A model generated the notes under the pieces. That model did no database searches. It was given only the letters and a program-made list of their open reading frames with translations, and was not told where the DNA came from. This document shows, in pieces, positions 1 through 6,723 of a DNA stretch of 8,542 nt. Both the position numbers and the translations under genes were made by a program. The DNA is taken from the NCBI GenBank assembly GCA_030826005.1, contig JAPJOW010000011.1:1-8542 (forward strand), written 5' to 3'. Numbering within the stretch: position 1 is the stretch's first letter; each line of letters starts with the position of its first letter. This DNA comes from Aliterella sp. RAGGC_92. GTDB lineage: Bacteria > Cyanobacteriota > Cyanobacteriia > Cyanobacteriales > Chroococcidiopsidaceae.

Positions 1-202
1 ATTTAAAGGGGGATAATTAATATTCTCTCAGTCCTTGGCAGATCCAAGAGTTGGCAGTATTTATCGAACTACTAGCAATTGTATTGTTTTCGTAAAATGC
101 TTATTTGCTACCAATAGGACTGTGAAGAAGGGGGCAAAATTAGTTAAAGTCTTTTCAGGCTATCTACCAGTGTAAGTATAAATCGGAGCGAGATTCAGTA
201 TT
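1..202 (+). promoter_or_regulatory. Non-coding leader of the GGR-family gene with weak promoter/RBS candidates
   Basis: No gene reads through this stretch. All three plus frames stop within the first 20 bases and all three minus frames within the first 30. The best promoter guess is TATAAA at 177-182 with a poor -35 (TTTCAG, 153-158, 18-bp spacer). A GGAG at 185-188 could be a ribosome binding site but lies 14 nt from the ATG, further than usual. A small hairpin (CTTGG 34-38 / CCAAG 44-48) and a 7-bp direct repeat TTGGCAG (35-41, 51-57) are visible but short enough to be chance. The promoter call is an inference from weak matches. Confidence 0.25.
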
Positions 203-1336
203 ATGTACGATTGCATTATTGTCGGAGCAGGCCCCGCAGGTGGCACGGCTGCTTATCATTTAGCCAAAAAAGGGCGTTCCGTTTTAGTGTTAGAAAAAGA
301 ATCGCTCCCACGATACAAGCCTTGTGGCGGTGGAGTGTCTCCGGCGATCGCCAAGTGGTTTGATTTTGACTTTTCCCCAGCAATTTCTGTTAAAGTCAAC
401 ACTATTCGCTATACCTGGAAAATGGGCGATCCGGTGCAAGCAGAATTAAATACACCAGAGCCGATGTGGATGGTTAGACGCGATGTTTTTGACCACTTCT
501 TGATCCAGCAAGCACAAAAGCAAGGCGCGGAACTCAAAGACAGTACAGAAGTTAAAGGAATTGAGTTTCAAAACGATGCTTGGCAAGTTAATACTAGCAA
601 TGGCGTATTTACCGGACGGTTTTTGATTGCCGCCGATGGCGCTAAAGGGCCAATGGCAAAGTTACTAGGCTTTAAAGAGCGTCAGCGCCGCTTGGGAGGA
701 GCGTTAGAAGCCGAAGCCAGCGCTAAAGTAGAAAACAGCAATATTGCTCATTTTGAATTTGGGATGGTCAAAAATGGCTATATTTGGAACTTTCCCAAAG
801 CGGACGGGTACTCGATTGGAATTGGTACTTTCCGGGGTGGAGAAGGGCAAGACTTTAAGAAGATTTTGGGCGAATACAGTCACTTGTTTGGCATCGATAT
901 GAAAACAACCAAACAATACGGTCATCCTTTGTGTTTGTGGGATGGAAATCAAAGACTGCATACTCAAAATGCTCTTTTAGCTGGAGAAGCGGCTTGCGTT
1001 GTCGATCCGATGACGGCTGAAGGGATTCGTCCCTCAATTTTTAGCGGTTTGAAAGCCGCAGAATCGATAGATCGCGCTATTGGTGGCGATTTGGGTGCGT
1101 TAGAAAAGTACACCCAAGTTATTACCGAAGAATGGGGGTCAGAAATGATTTGGGCGCAACGTTTAGCGGCGGTGTTTTACCGAGTCCCTGGGATTGGTTA
1201 TCGAGTCGGGGTCAAACGTCCTACTGCTACTCAACGAATGGGTAAAATTCTCTGCGGCGAGATGGGTTACAGCGATGTAGCAGGACGCGCTCTCAAGCGT
1301 CTTAGCGGTAGTTTGATTCCTGGTATGGGTGGCTAA
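203..1336 (+). CDS. Geranylgeranyl reductase family FAD-dependent oxidoreductase
   Basis: A 377-aa flavoprotein of the geranylgeranyl reductase / FAD-dependent oxidoreductase family, which reduces double bonds of isoprenoid chains or acts on related lipid substrates. Seen in the sequence: an N-terminal Rossmann FAD motif GAGPAGG (residues 8-14) with acidic E31 closing the beta-alpha-beta unit; the family signature PRYKPCGGGVSP (36-47, C41); RRDVFD (92-97); AADGA (143-147); YIWNFPKADGYSIGIGT (193-209); and the second FAD-contacting segment GEAACVVDPMTAEGIRPS (261-278). That segment has Glu262 where many flavoprotein hydroxylase relatives have Asp in GDA. The protein is complete and has no transmembrane segment. 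It is somewhat shorter than ChlP (about 400 aa), and its N-terminus differs from the ChlP type I recall, so I regard it as a paralogue and give no symbol. It is monocistronic and converges with the RDD gene. Family membership is firm; the substrate is unknown. Confidence 0.88.
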   Translation: MYDCIIVGAGPAGGTAAYHLAKKGRSVLVLEKESLPRYKPCGGGVSPAIAKWFDFDFSPAISVKVNTIRYTWKMGDPVQAELNTPEPMWMVRRDVFDHFLIQQAQKQGAELKDSTEVKGIEFQNDAWQVNTSNGVFTGRFLIAADGAKGPMAKLLGFKERQRRLGGALEAEASAKVENSNIAHFEFGMVKNGYIWNFPKADGYSIGIGTFRGGEGQDFKKILGEYSHLFGIDMKTTKQYGHPLCLWDGNQRLHTQNALLAGEAACVVDPMTAEGIRPSIFSGLKAAESIDRAIGGDLGALEKYTQVITEEWGSEMIWAQRLAAVFYRVPGIGYRVGVKRPTATQRMGKILCGEMGYSDVAGRALKRLSGSLIPGMGG

Positions 1337-1341
1337 TTTTT

Positions 1342-1376
1342 TGAATAGAGATGTTGTCTTGCATCATCTCTATTCA
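1342..1376. terminator. Perfect hairpin between convergent gene ends
   Basis: A 12-bp perfect inverted repeat (1342-1353 and 1365-1376, core GAATAGAGATG / CATCTCTATTC) with an 11-nt loop fills the 42-bp gap between the converging GGR-family and RDD genes. Its position suggests a bidirectional terminator or 3'-end stabiliser. It is not a canonical intrinsic terminator: in neither direction is the stem followed by a U-tract, and the six T residues at 1337-1342 lie on the upstream side for plus-strand transcripts. The hairpin is seen directly; the terminator role is inferred from location. Confidence 0.55.
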
Positions 1377-1378
1377 TG

Positions 1379-2158
1379 TTATTGCTGTTGGTACGCGATA
1401 TAAACAGCCTCTAAAAATACATCAACTTCAACGCGTGTTGGTAGCTTATTCAAACCAATAATTGCTTTAGTTTGGTTTGCTAAGTTTAAACTTACTTCCT
1501 CTTTTGCTTTTGGGGTCATTTTCTCCCGGCGCTGGAGATATTCGCGGATAGTTGCAAATTCATCGGGTAATAACTGGCTAAAATCAGCCTCAGTTTGTTG
1601 TAATTGCATCGCTAGATCCTGCGCCTGGCTTGATACAGAAAAACTTACGGCAGTTGCGGAAGTTTCGGTTTGAATAACTATAGTTCCCGCTAATAAGTCC
1701 CCCAACCGCTTTTCTTTGTTAGTTAGCATAATTAGCAATGCACCAATAAAAAAGGTGTCATCAACACTTCTAATTAAAGCTCTTAAAGTTGCTTGTTGCA
1801 GCCCGATTAATCTGCCATCATCTCGAATGACACGAATTTTAGCTAACTTTTTACCTGGCGTTTGTCCTTGCCACAAAGTTTCAAAAAATACAAAGTAACC
1901 CGTATAAATTGCAAATATGGTAATGAAAGCGATCGCACTTAGCCATAGTTCTATACTGCGCGTTCCAAAAACTCGCCCCCAGCCATCTATCAAGGCGCTA
2001 GAAATTACCCACAATACAAGTAAAAAACTTACTAAAATCGCTCCTAAAACATGATAGTCAATTACCAATGCCCAAGCCCGACTCCCAATCCCGGCTAGAG
2101 TAAATTCTAGTTCTACGCTTTCGGGGGTTTGGTGAGTTACCCGATTAAAAATGTGCAT
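1379..2158 (-). CDS. RDD family membrane protein
   Basis: A 259-aa integral membrane protein with an RDD domain, a family of unknown biochemical role; some members have been linked to ion transport or stress. Seen: GSRAWALVID near residues 25-34 with the characteristic Arg27 and Asp34 at the start of the first membrane segment (about 30-56); a second segment about 72-93; the hallmark loop GQTPGKKLAKIRVIRDDG (98-115); a third hydrophobic stretch about 132-146; and KEKRLGDLLAGTIVI (148-162). Residues about 165-259 form a polar, probably helical cytoplasmic tail absent from minimal RDD proteins. The ATG lies 10 nt after the upstream gene's stop with no clear Shine-Dalgarno in the gap, so translational coupling within a two-gene operon is likely. 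One HIP1 octamer (1929-1936) encodes Ala-Ile-Ala in a membrane segment. Family assignment is secure; function is not. Confidence 0.88.
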   Translation of the reverse strand: MHIFNRVTHQTPESVELEFTLAGIGSRAWALVIDYHVLGAILVSFLLVLWVISSALIDGWGRVFGTRSIELWLSAIAFITIFAIYTGYFVFFETLWQGQTPGKKLAKIRVIRDDGRLIGLQQATLRALIRSVDDTFFIGALLIMLTNKEKRLGDLLAGTIVIQTETSATAVSFSVSSQAQDLAMQLQQTEADFSQLLPDEFATIREYLQRREKMTPKAKEEVSLNLANQTKAIIGLNKLPTRVEVDVFLEAVYIAYQQQ

Positions 2159-2168
2159 GATAATAGTT

Positions 2169-2996
2169 TCAAATATTGCGATCGCGTAATTTTAATCCTA
2201 AGCCTTCTTTACGAGTCCGCAAGTCGTAATAAATAACTGCTTTAATTGCTTGCCAAAAAGGTGTTTGAATAGCGCCAGCAAGAATACCCAAGCCGATAGT
2301 TAAAAGATAAAATAGCAAGTTGATACCTGAACTTTGTTCCCCGGCAGTTACTGACGCATATTGAAAAGCAAAACTAACAAACTGAACGAAAGCAGTTAAA
2401 GGCAAGGTAATTAAAACCGCTACAAACCAAACCAATAAAATGCGTCCTACGAACCCCTTAGTTAGCTGCCAGCTACGGCTAATAGTTGAAGAACTGTCAA
2501 CGTTATCTTCAATTGCTAAAGGCACGTCATAGATAACAAAGCGCATACAAAGTAGCAATAACCCAATAATAAACACAATAGCGGCGATCGCTGCCAAAAT
2601 AGAAGCGATCGCCGTCACAGCAAGACTTCCTAATTGTGAGCCAATTAACCCAGCAAATACCGCCGCCACGCCAATTGCGATCGCAAAGGCAAAAAAAGCA
2701 CCTACAACAATCAAGCCTATAAGTATGCCTGCAATTAAAAACTGCCACAACTTAGAATTGACATACCTCGTCCCAGCACTAATTGTTTCGGGTTGATTGA
2801 CTAATTCGCCATAAACCAAGCGAGAAATTAGCGCCGAGAGCGCAAAAAACTTCGCCCAACCATAAATCGGCACGATAAACCAAGCGTTAGCCTTAAGCGC
2901 CAACAAAAAGTAAGGCTTAAAACGATTTTTGTAGAGTTGAAAGCCAGTGGTGACCACATTACCAACACTTAATGGCTGCAATGAACCTTGAGTCAT
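2169..2996 (-). CDS. Polytopic membrane protein, GPDPase-membrane-domain-like (DUF975-like), function unknown
   Basis: A 275-aa integral membrane protein with about five or six hydrophobic segments (roughly 29-60, 84-116, 122-151, 183-212, 226-253). Two features recall the family of glycerophosphodiester-phosphodiesterase membrane domains and related DUF975-type proteins: a central polar motif after the third segment (PLAIEDN 159-165, then SRSWQLTKG 173-181) and the C-terminal AVIYYDLRTRKEG (253-265), typical of the end of that fold. No catalytic phosphodiesterase domain is present, so it is a stand-alone membrane module. A strong ribosome binding site (GGAG at 3007-3004 on the minus strand, 7-nt spacing) fixes the ATG start. 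It is first in an operon with the RDD gene and divergent from the SpoIIM gene. Three HIP1 octamers within 101 bp (2584, 2605, 2677) are each read as Ala-Ile-Ala inside membrane helices. The family call is from memory of motifs and is moderate. Confidence 0.75.
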   Translation of the reverse strand: MTQGSLQPLSVGNVVTTGFQLYKNRFKPYFLLALKANAWFIVPIYGWAKFFALSALISRLVYGELVNQPETISAGTRYVNSKLWQFLIAGILIGLIVVGAFFAFAIAIGVAAVFAGLIGSQLGSLAVTAIASILAAIAAIVFIIGLLLLCMRFVIYDVPLAIEDNVDSSSTISRSWQLTKGFVGRILLVWFVAVLITLPLTAFVQFVSFAFQYASVTAGEQSSGINLLFYLLTIGLGILAGAIQTPFWQAIKAVIYYDLRTRKEGLGLKLRDRNI

Positions 2997-3003
2997 AACA
3001 ATA

Positions 3004-3007
3004 CTCC
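3004..3007 (-). promoter_or_regulatory. Ribosome binding site deciding the start of the 2169-2996 gene
   Basis: On the minus strand GGAG is followed by 7 nt and then ATG (2996-2994). This is the clearest Shine-Dalgarno in the window and supports that start codon. Confidence 0.7.
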
Positions 3008-3033
3008 AGTCATTTATATATCTATCTATGGGA

Positions 3034-3043
3034 ATAGCGCTAT
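3034..3043. promoter_or_regulatory. 10-bp palindrome in a divergent intergenic region, candidate operator
   Basis: ATAGCGCTAT is a perfect palindrome roughly midway in the 82-bp gap between the minus-strand membrane operon and the plus-strand SpoIIM gene. Position and symmetry would suit a dimeric regulator controlling both directions. A 10-bp palindrome can arise by chance, and I could not place convincing -35/-10 boxes around it, so this is only a candidate. Confidence 0.25.
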
Positions 3044-3078
3044 CTTAAATTAGCAAAGTCTGATTGACCACAAAATTA

Positions 3079-4050
3079 ATGAACATTCAACGTTGGATTG
3101 CTAGACGAGAGACTGACTGGAAGCGTCTAGATGCCTTACTATGGCAAGCAGAAAAAAAAGGGATTAAATCGTTAAAAGCTGAGGAAATTGGCGCTCTAGC
3201 AAGCTTGTATCGCTCGGTAGCCGCAGATTTTGCCCGCGCTCGTACCCAAAAAGTGGGAAGCTTAATTACTCAAAATTTACAATCATTAACAACTCGTGGC
3301 TATAACCAAATTTACCAAGGTTCAAGGCGGCAAGAATGGCAAGCGGTAAAAGAGTTTTATCGCTTGGGTTTACCGTTATTAATCCAGCAGACATCGGGAT
3401 ATATTGCCTTAGCCACAGGGATATTTTTATTGGGGAGTGCGATCGCCTGGTGGTATGCTTGGCAAGATCCGGCATTTTTGCCCTTAATAGTACCGCAAGA
3501 ATTAATTACTAAAGTCCGAGACGAGCATGAGCTATGGATGGGTTCGATTGTTGGTGTTGAGCCATTCGCCTCTAGCAGTATTACTGTCAACAATCTTTCT
3601 GTATCCTTTGCGGCGGTAGCTGGGGGGATGTCCGCCGGATTTTATACAGCATACATATTAGCTTATAACGGCTTGAGTATTGGGGCTGTTGCTACTTTAG
3701 TTGGACAAAATAACTTAGCTTATCCGTTTTGGGCGTTTGTTTTTCCTCACGGTGCTTTGGAGTTACCTGCGATATTTTTTGCTGGCGGCGCGGGATTACT
3801 AATTGCTAGAGCAATTTTGTTTCCTGGTAAGTATCGCCGCTTGGATGCTTTGCGTTTTTATGGTTCTAAGGCAGCACAGTTGTTATTTGCTATCGTGCCA
3901 ATGCTTGTTATTGCTGGTACTATTGAGGGCTTTTTCTCTCCTAATCCCAACGTCAGCGCGGTAATTAAGTATTTAGTCGGAATTATTTTATTTATCCTTT
4001 TGGTTTTGTATTGTAGCCATAAGCGCGATCGCACTTCTATTTCTCCTTAA
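3079..4050 (+). CDS. Stage II sporulation protein M-like (SpoIIM/DUF95) membrane protein
   Basis: A 323-aa membrane protein of the SpoIIM/DUF95 family, which occurs widely outside spore formers and whose non-sporulation role is unknown. Seen: a charged, helical cytoplasmic N-terminal part (about 1-95) beginning MNIQRWIARRETDWKRLD; a first membrane segment about 106-126; then the conserved block with NNLSVSFAAVAGG (171-183) and ILAYNGLSIGA (193-203); the signature FPHGALELPAIFFAGGAG (222-239) with conserved His224 and Glu228; and two more hydrophobic segments about 265-286 and 293-312. The open frame extends to a TTG at 3064, but the ATG at 3079 gives the N-terminus I would expect for the family, so I chose it; neither start has a clear ribosome binding site. 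It is divergent from the RDD-containing operon, a pairing that suggests joint function in the membrane. A HIP1 octamer at 3439 encodes Ala-Ile-Ala, and another lies near the 3' end (4025). Cyanobacteria do not sporulate in this sense, so the spore name is only a family label. Confidence 0.87.
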   Translation: MNIQRWIARRETDWKRLDALLWQAEKKGIKSLKAEEIGALASLYRSVAADFARARTQKVGSLITQNLQSLTTRGYNQIYQGSRRQEWQAVKEFYRLGLPLLIQQTSGYIALATGIFLLGSAIAWWYAWQDPAFLPLIVPQELITKVRDEHELWMGSIVGVEPFASSSITVNNLSVSFAAVAGGMSAGFYTAYILAYNGLSIGAVATLVGQNNLAYPFWAFVFPHGALELPAIFFAGGAGLLIARAILFPGKYRRLDALRFYGSKAAQLLFAIVPMLVIAGTIEGFFSPNPNVSAVIKYLVGIILFILLVLYCSHKRDRTSISP

Positions 4051-4174
4051 CTTTTAGGATTGGGCGATCGCTTAGAGATTTAACTATTTGTAAAATTACT
4101 ACATATTTTCAGCATTTTTTCAAAATTGACCATTAGATAGATGTATTAACTTAACAAATATAATTTGAAAGTTT
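4051..4174 (+). promoter_or_regulatory. Intergenic region upstream of the subtilase with promoter-like boxes
   Basis: This AT-rich 124-bp gap contains a perfect TATAAT (4159-4164) and a good -35-like TTGACC (4126-4131), but they are 27 bp apart and cannot be one sigma70-type promoter. TATAAT alone would place the transcript start only a few bases before the ATG at 4175, implying a nearly leaderless mRNA, which agrees with the absence of a Shine-Dalgarno. A HIP1 octamer sits at 4064-4071. No terminator hairpin for the upstream gene is evident. Confidence 0.35.
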
Positions 4175-6697
4175 ATGCAGCTAAATTTGCAGCTTCTTGC
4201 TAGTTTGCTTTGTTATTTTTACTTAACTATTGCCGGGAATGTTTTATTGCCAAAACCTGCCAGCGCGCAACAAAAGCAAACGCCTCCAACTACCGAGGCT
4301 CAAGCTGCCGCCAAAGCACCACCAGGCTTATTAGATAATTTAAAGGCGGGTCAAAATCAAGAACTAATTGTTGTTTACGACGACACCAAAATTCAAAAAG
4401 AAGCCGCAAGTCTCCGCCGCCAACAAGCCTTAAGTCAAGAAAACTCGCAAATATTAGCCTTCAAAGTCGCATGGTATGCCAAGAGAAAACAGCAAATTTT
4501 ATCTAAAGTAGGTACAAGTGGCATTCAAGTAGTTAAAGACTATAGCCATTTACCTCTCTCCTTCGTGCGCTTCCAATCAAAAGCTGCTTTAATTCGCTTG
4601 CTGGCAAATGCTGATGTCGTTAGAGTTTATAGAAATGAAACAAGACAGCGATCGCTAGTTCAAAGTTTACCCTTAATCGGTCAACCTGCGGTGGCTGCCG
4701 CAGGTCGCAACGGGAGCGGAACTACGGTTGCAGTGCTAGATACAGGGGTAGACTATACTCGCTCTGCTTTTGGTTGCACTTCTCCCGCTCAACCAATTGG
4801 GTGTAAAGTCGTCTATGCCCAAGACTTTGCTACGGGCGATAACAAATTAGATGATGATGGTCATGGGACTAACGTAGCGGGAATTATTGCAGGTGTAGCT
4901 CCTGGTACTCAAATTGCCGCTCTTGATGTTTTTCGTCCTAGAGGTGGACGAGATACGGATATTATTGCTGCCATCAATTGGTCGATTCAAAATAAGTCAG
5001 CTTACAACATCGTAGCGATCAACTTGAGCTTGGGTAGTTCGACAAATAACACTTCTGCTTGCTCTAATAATGTCTACAGTGCGCCCTTTGCCGAAGCTAG
5101 AGCCGTAGGCATTATCCCTGTAGTCGCTGCGGGCAATAATGGCTTTGCAACTGGAATTAACGAACCTGCTTGTGCTACGGGGGCGGTTTCTGTGGGGGCA
5201 GTATATGATTCTAATTTAGGCCCTCTTAACTGGCAAACCTGCTCAAATAAGTTTACGGCGGCAGATATAGTTACTTGCTTTTCTAATAGTGCTAGGATTT
5301 TGACTCTACTTGCTCCGGGGGCTATGATTGATGCCGCAGGTATTCAACAAAGTGGGACATCTCAAGCCACGCCTCATGTAGCGGGTGCGGTGGCTGTATT
5401 GCGATCGCTCTTTCCTGGCGATACTATTGACCAAACTATTAGTAGGCTAACAACTACAGGCGTGCCGATTGCCGATGCCCGAAATGGTGTAGTTAAACCG
5501 CGTCTCAATCTTTTAGCAGCTAGTGAAACGGTTATCCCTCAACCAGTAAATGATAACTTTGTCAGTGCCATTCCCGTTAATGGTAGTTTGGTTTCGGTGA
5601 CGGGGAAAAATACGAATGCAACTAAAGAAACTGGCGAAGTAGATAGTGTTGGGATGACTGGCGGTAAATCTGTGTGGTGGTCGTGGACTGCACCAAAATC
5701 GGGCAACGTGCAAATTACCACCGGAGGTAGCGACTTCGATACCTTACTTGGCGTTTACACTGGATCTGATGTTGCGAGTGCAACCGAGGTTGCTGCTAAT
5801 GACGATAGCAGCGCTAGTCGTACAAGTACAGTAATCTTTAATGCTGTTGCTGGTACTACTTACCAAATTGCCGTAGATGGTAGCAATGGTGAATCGGGCA
5901 ATATTACGCTGTACATTAATGCTAGTAATGGTGCAGACTTTAACAACGATGGCAAAACTGATATTCTTTGGCATCGTGATGGATACCTTGCTGTTTGGGT
6001 GATGGATGGAGTGAATTTAGTCCGTAGTTTGGAAACAAATCCCAGCCAAGCAAGTAGTAAAAGTTGGAAACCTGTAAGTACCGCCGACTTTAACAACGAC
6101 GGCAGTACGGATATTTTGTGGCGCAACAATGCAGGTTTTCTTTCTCTATGGCTGATGGATGGTACTAAGTTAATTAGAATTACTAATCTTAATCCCCGGC
6201 GATTGTCCGATCCAAGCTGGAAAATTATCGGTACAGGAGACTTTAACCGAGATGGTAAAGTCGATATTTTATGGCGCAGCGATGCTGGTTTTGTCTCTAT
6301 TTGGTTAATGGATGGCGAGAACTTAATTGCTGGAGTCGAACTTAATCCGAACCAAGTAGCAGATACAAGTTGGAAACCTGTAGCAACTGGCGACTTCGAT
6401 CGAGATAGCAAAATCGATATTCTCTGGCAACGCGATGATGGTTCTCTTAAAATTTGGTTGATGGATGGTATTAATTTAATGAGTGAGGTTAATCTCACCC
6501 CAGTTACAGATACAAGTTGGAGAGCTATAAGTACGGGCGACTTCGATCGAGATGGTAAAACTGATATTTTGTGGCGAAATAGTGATGGCTATTCATCTGT
6601 ATGGTTTATGGATGGAATTAATTTAGTAAGTAGCACTTATCTGAATCCCGATCGCGTAGCTGCGGATACGGAATGGAAACCTGTAGGCGTACCTTAA
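4175..6697 (+). CDS. Secreted S8 subtilase with PPC domain and five FG-GAP-like repeats
   Basis: An 840-aa secreted serine protease. Domains in order: signal peptide (1 to about 31, hydrophobic core LLASLLCYFYLTIA, AxA-type site ASA-Q at 29-32); a linker rich in Gln, Ala and Pro; an inhibitor-I9-like propeptide (about 60-155); a peptidase S8 catalytic domain (about 178-450); a bacterial pre-peptidase C-terminal (PPC) domain (about 457-582, including GKSVWWSWTAP and FDTLLGVYTG); and five FG-GAP/VCBS-like repeats (588-840). The catalytic triad is complete: Asp189 in AVLDTGVD, His230 in DDDGHGTNVAG and Ser396 in SGTSQATPHVAG, with oxyanion Asn321 in AAGNNG. Six cysteines in the catalytic domain (201, 210, 296, 333, 356, 368) could form disulphides after export. 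The n-region of the signal peptide lacks Lys/Arg, which is atypical, but an in-frame stop just upstream rules out an earlier start. It is monocistronic and converges on mnmE with 26 bp between stops. Substrate and location (periplasm, surface or medium) are unknown. Confidence 0.93.
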   Translation: MQLNLQLLASLLCYFYLTIAGNVLLPKPASAQQKQTPPTTEAQAAAKAPPGLLDNLKAGQNQELIVVYDDTKIQKEAASLRRQQALSQENSQILAFKVAWYAKRKQQILSKVGTSGIQVVKDYSHLPLSFVRFQSKAALIRLLANADVVRVYRNETRQRSLVQSLPLIGQPAVAAAGRNGSGTTVAVLDTGVDYTRSAFGCTSPAQPIGCKVVYAQDFATGDNKLDDDGHGTNVAGIIAGVAPGTQIAALDVFRPRGGRDTDIIAAINWSIQNKSAYNIVAINLSLGSSTNNTSACSNNVYSAPFAEARAVGIIPVVAAGNNGFATGINEPACATGAVSVGAVYDSNLGPLNWQTCSNKFTAADIVTCFSNSARILTLLAPGAMIDAAGIQQSGTSQATPHVAGAVAVLRSLFPGDTIDQTISRLTTTGVPIADARNGVVKPRLNLLAASETVIPQPVNDNFVSAIPVNGSLVSVTGKNTNATKETGEVDSVGMTGGKSVWWSWTAPKSGNVQITTGGSDFDTLLGVYTGSDVASATEVAANDDSSASRTSTVIFNAVAGTTYQIAVDGSNGESGNITLYINASNGADFNNDGKTDILWHRDGYLAVWVMDGVNLVRSLETNPSQASSKSWKPVSTADFNNDGSTDILWRNNAGFLSLWLMDGTKLIRITNLNPRRLSDPSWKIIGTGDFNRDGKVDILWRSDAGFVSIWLMDGENLIAGVELNPNQVADTSWKPVATGDFDRDSKIDILWQRDDGSLKIWLMDGINLMSEVNLTPVTDTSWRAISTGDFDRDGKTDILWRNSDGYSSVWFMDGINLVSSTYLNPDRVAADTEWKPVGVP
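5936..6694 (+). repeat. Five tandem FG-GAP/VCBS-like repeats in the subtilase C-terminus
   Basis: Five coding repeats of 49-52 residues start at protein residues 588, 638, 689, 740 and 789. The consensus is DFNxDGKxDILWRxxxGxxxxW, then MDG and NLxPxxxxDxSWK. The Asp-x-Asn/Asp-x-Asp-Gly-x-x-Asp loop resembles a calcium-binding motif. Unit 4 has Ser745 in place of the loop Gly, and unit 1 is slightly shorter after ILW. Nucleotide identity between units is visibly lower than protein identity, so the array is not a fresh duplication. A small beta-propeller is the likely fold, by analogy with FG-GAP proteins. Confidence 0.85.
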
Positions 6698-6723
6698 TCT
6701 AAGCTAAATAAACACTGTTATAG

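Noticed and set aside
704..1037. Two minus-strand open frames within the GGR-family gene
   Set aside because: They are antisense to conserved flavoenzyme motifs, with no recognisable domain or ribosome binding site.
203..1336. Assignment as chlP
   Set aside because: The length and N-terminal motifs differ from the ChlP type I recall and no chlorophyll genes are adjacent; only the broader family is supported.
3064..3078. TTG start giving a five-residue longer SpoIIM-like protein
   Set aside because: The ATG at 3079 gives an N-terminus typical of the family, and the TTG has no supporting ribosome binding site.
4126..4164. TTGACC and TATAAT as one promoter
   Set aside because: The 27-bp spacer is far outside the usual 16-19 bp, so they cannot be a single sigma70-type promoter.
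5860..6498. 212-codon open frame on the minus strand opposite the subtilase repeats
   Set aside because: It is antisense to five repeated coding units, and the repeated composition removes stops periodically. The translation is low in complexity and mirrors the repeats, while the plus-strand frame has clear domain motifs.
6698..6723. Terminator between the subtilase and mnmE
   Set aside because: Only a weak AT-only pairing (AAATAA / TTATTT) is visible in and just past the 26-bp gap, not enough to call.
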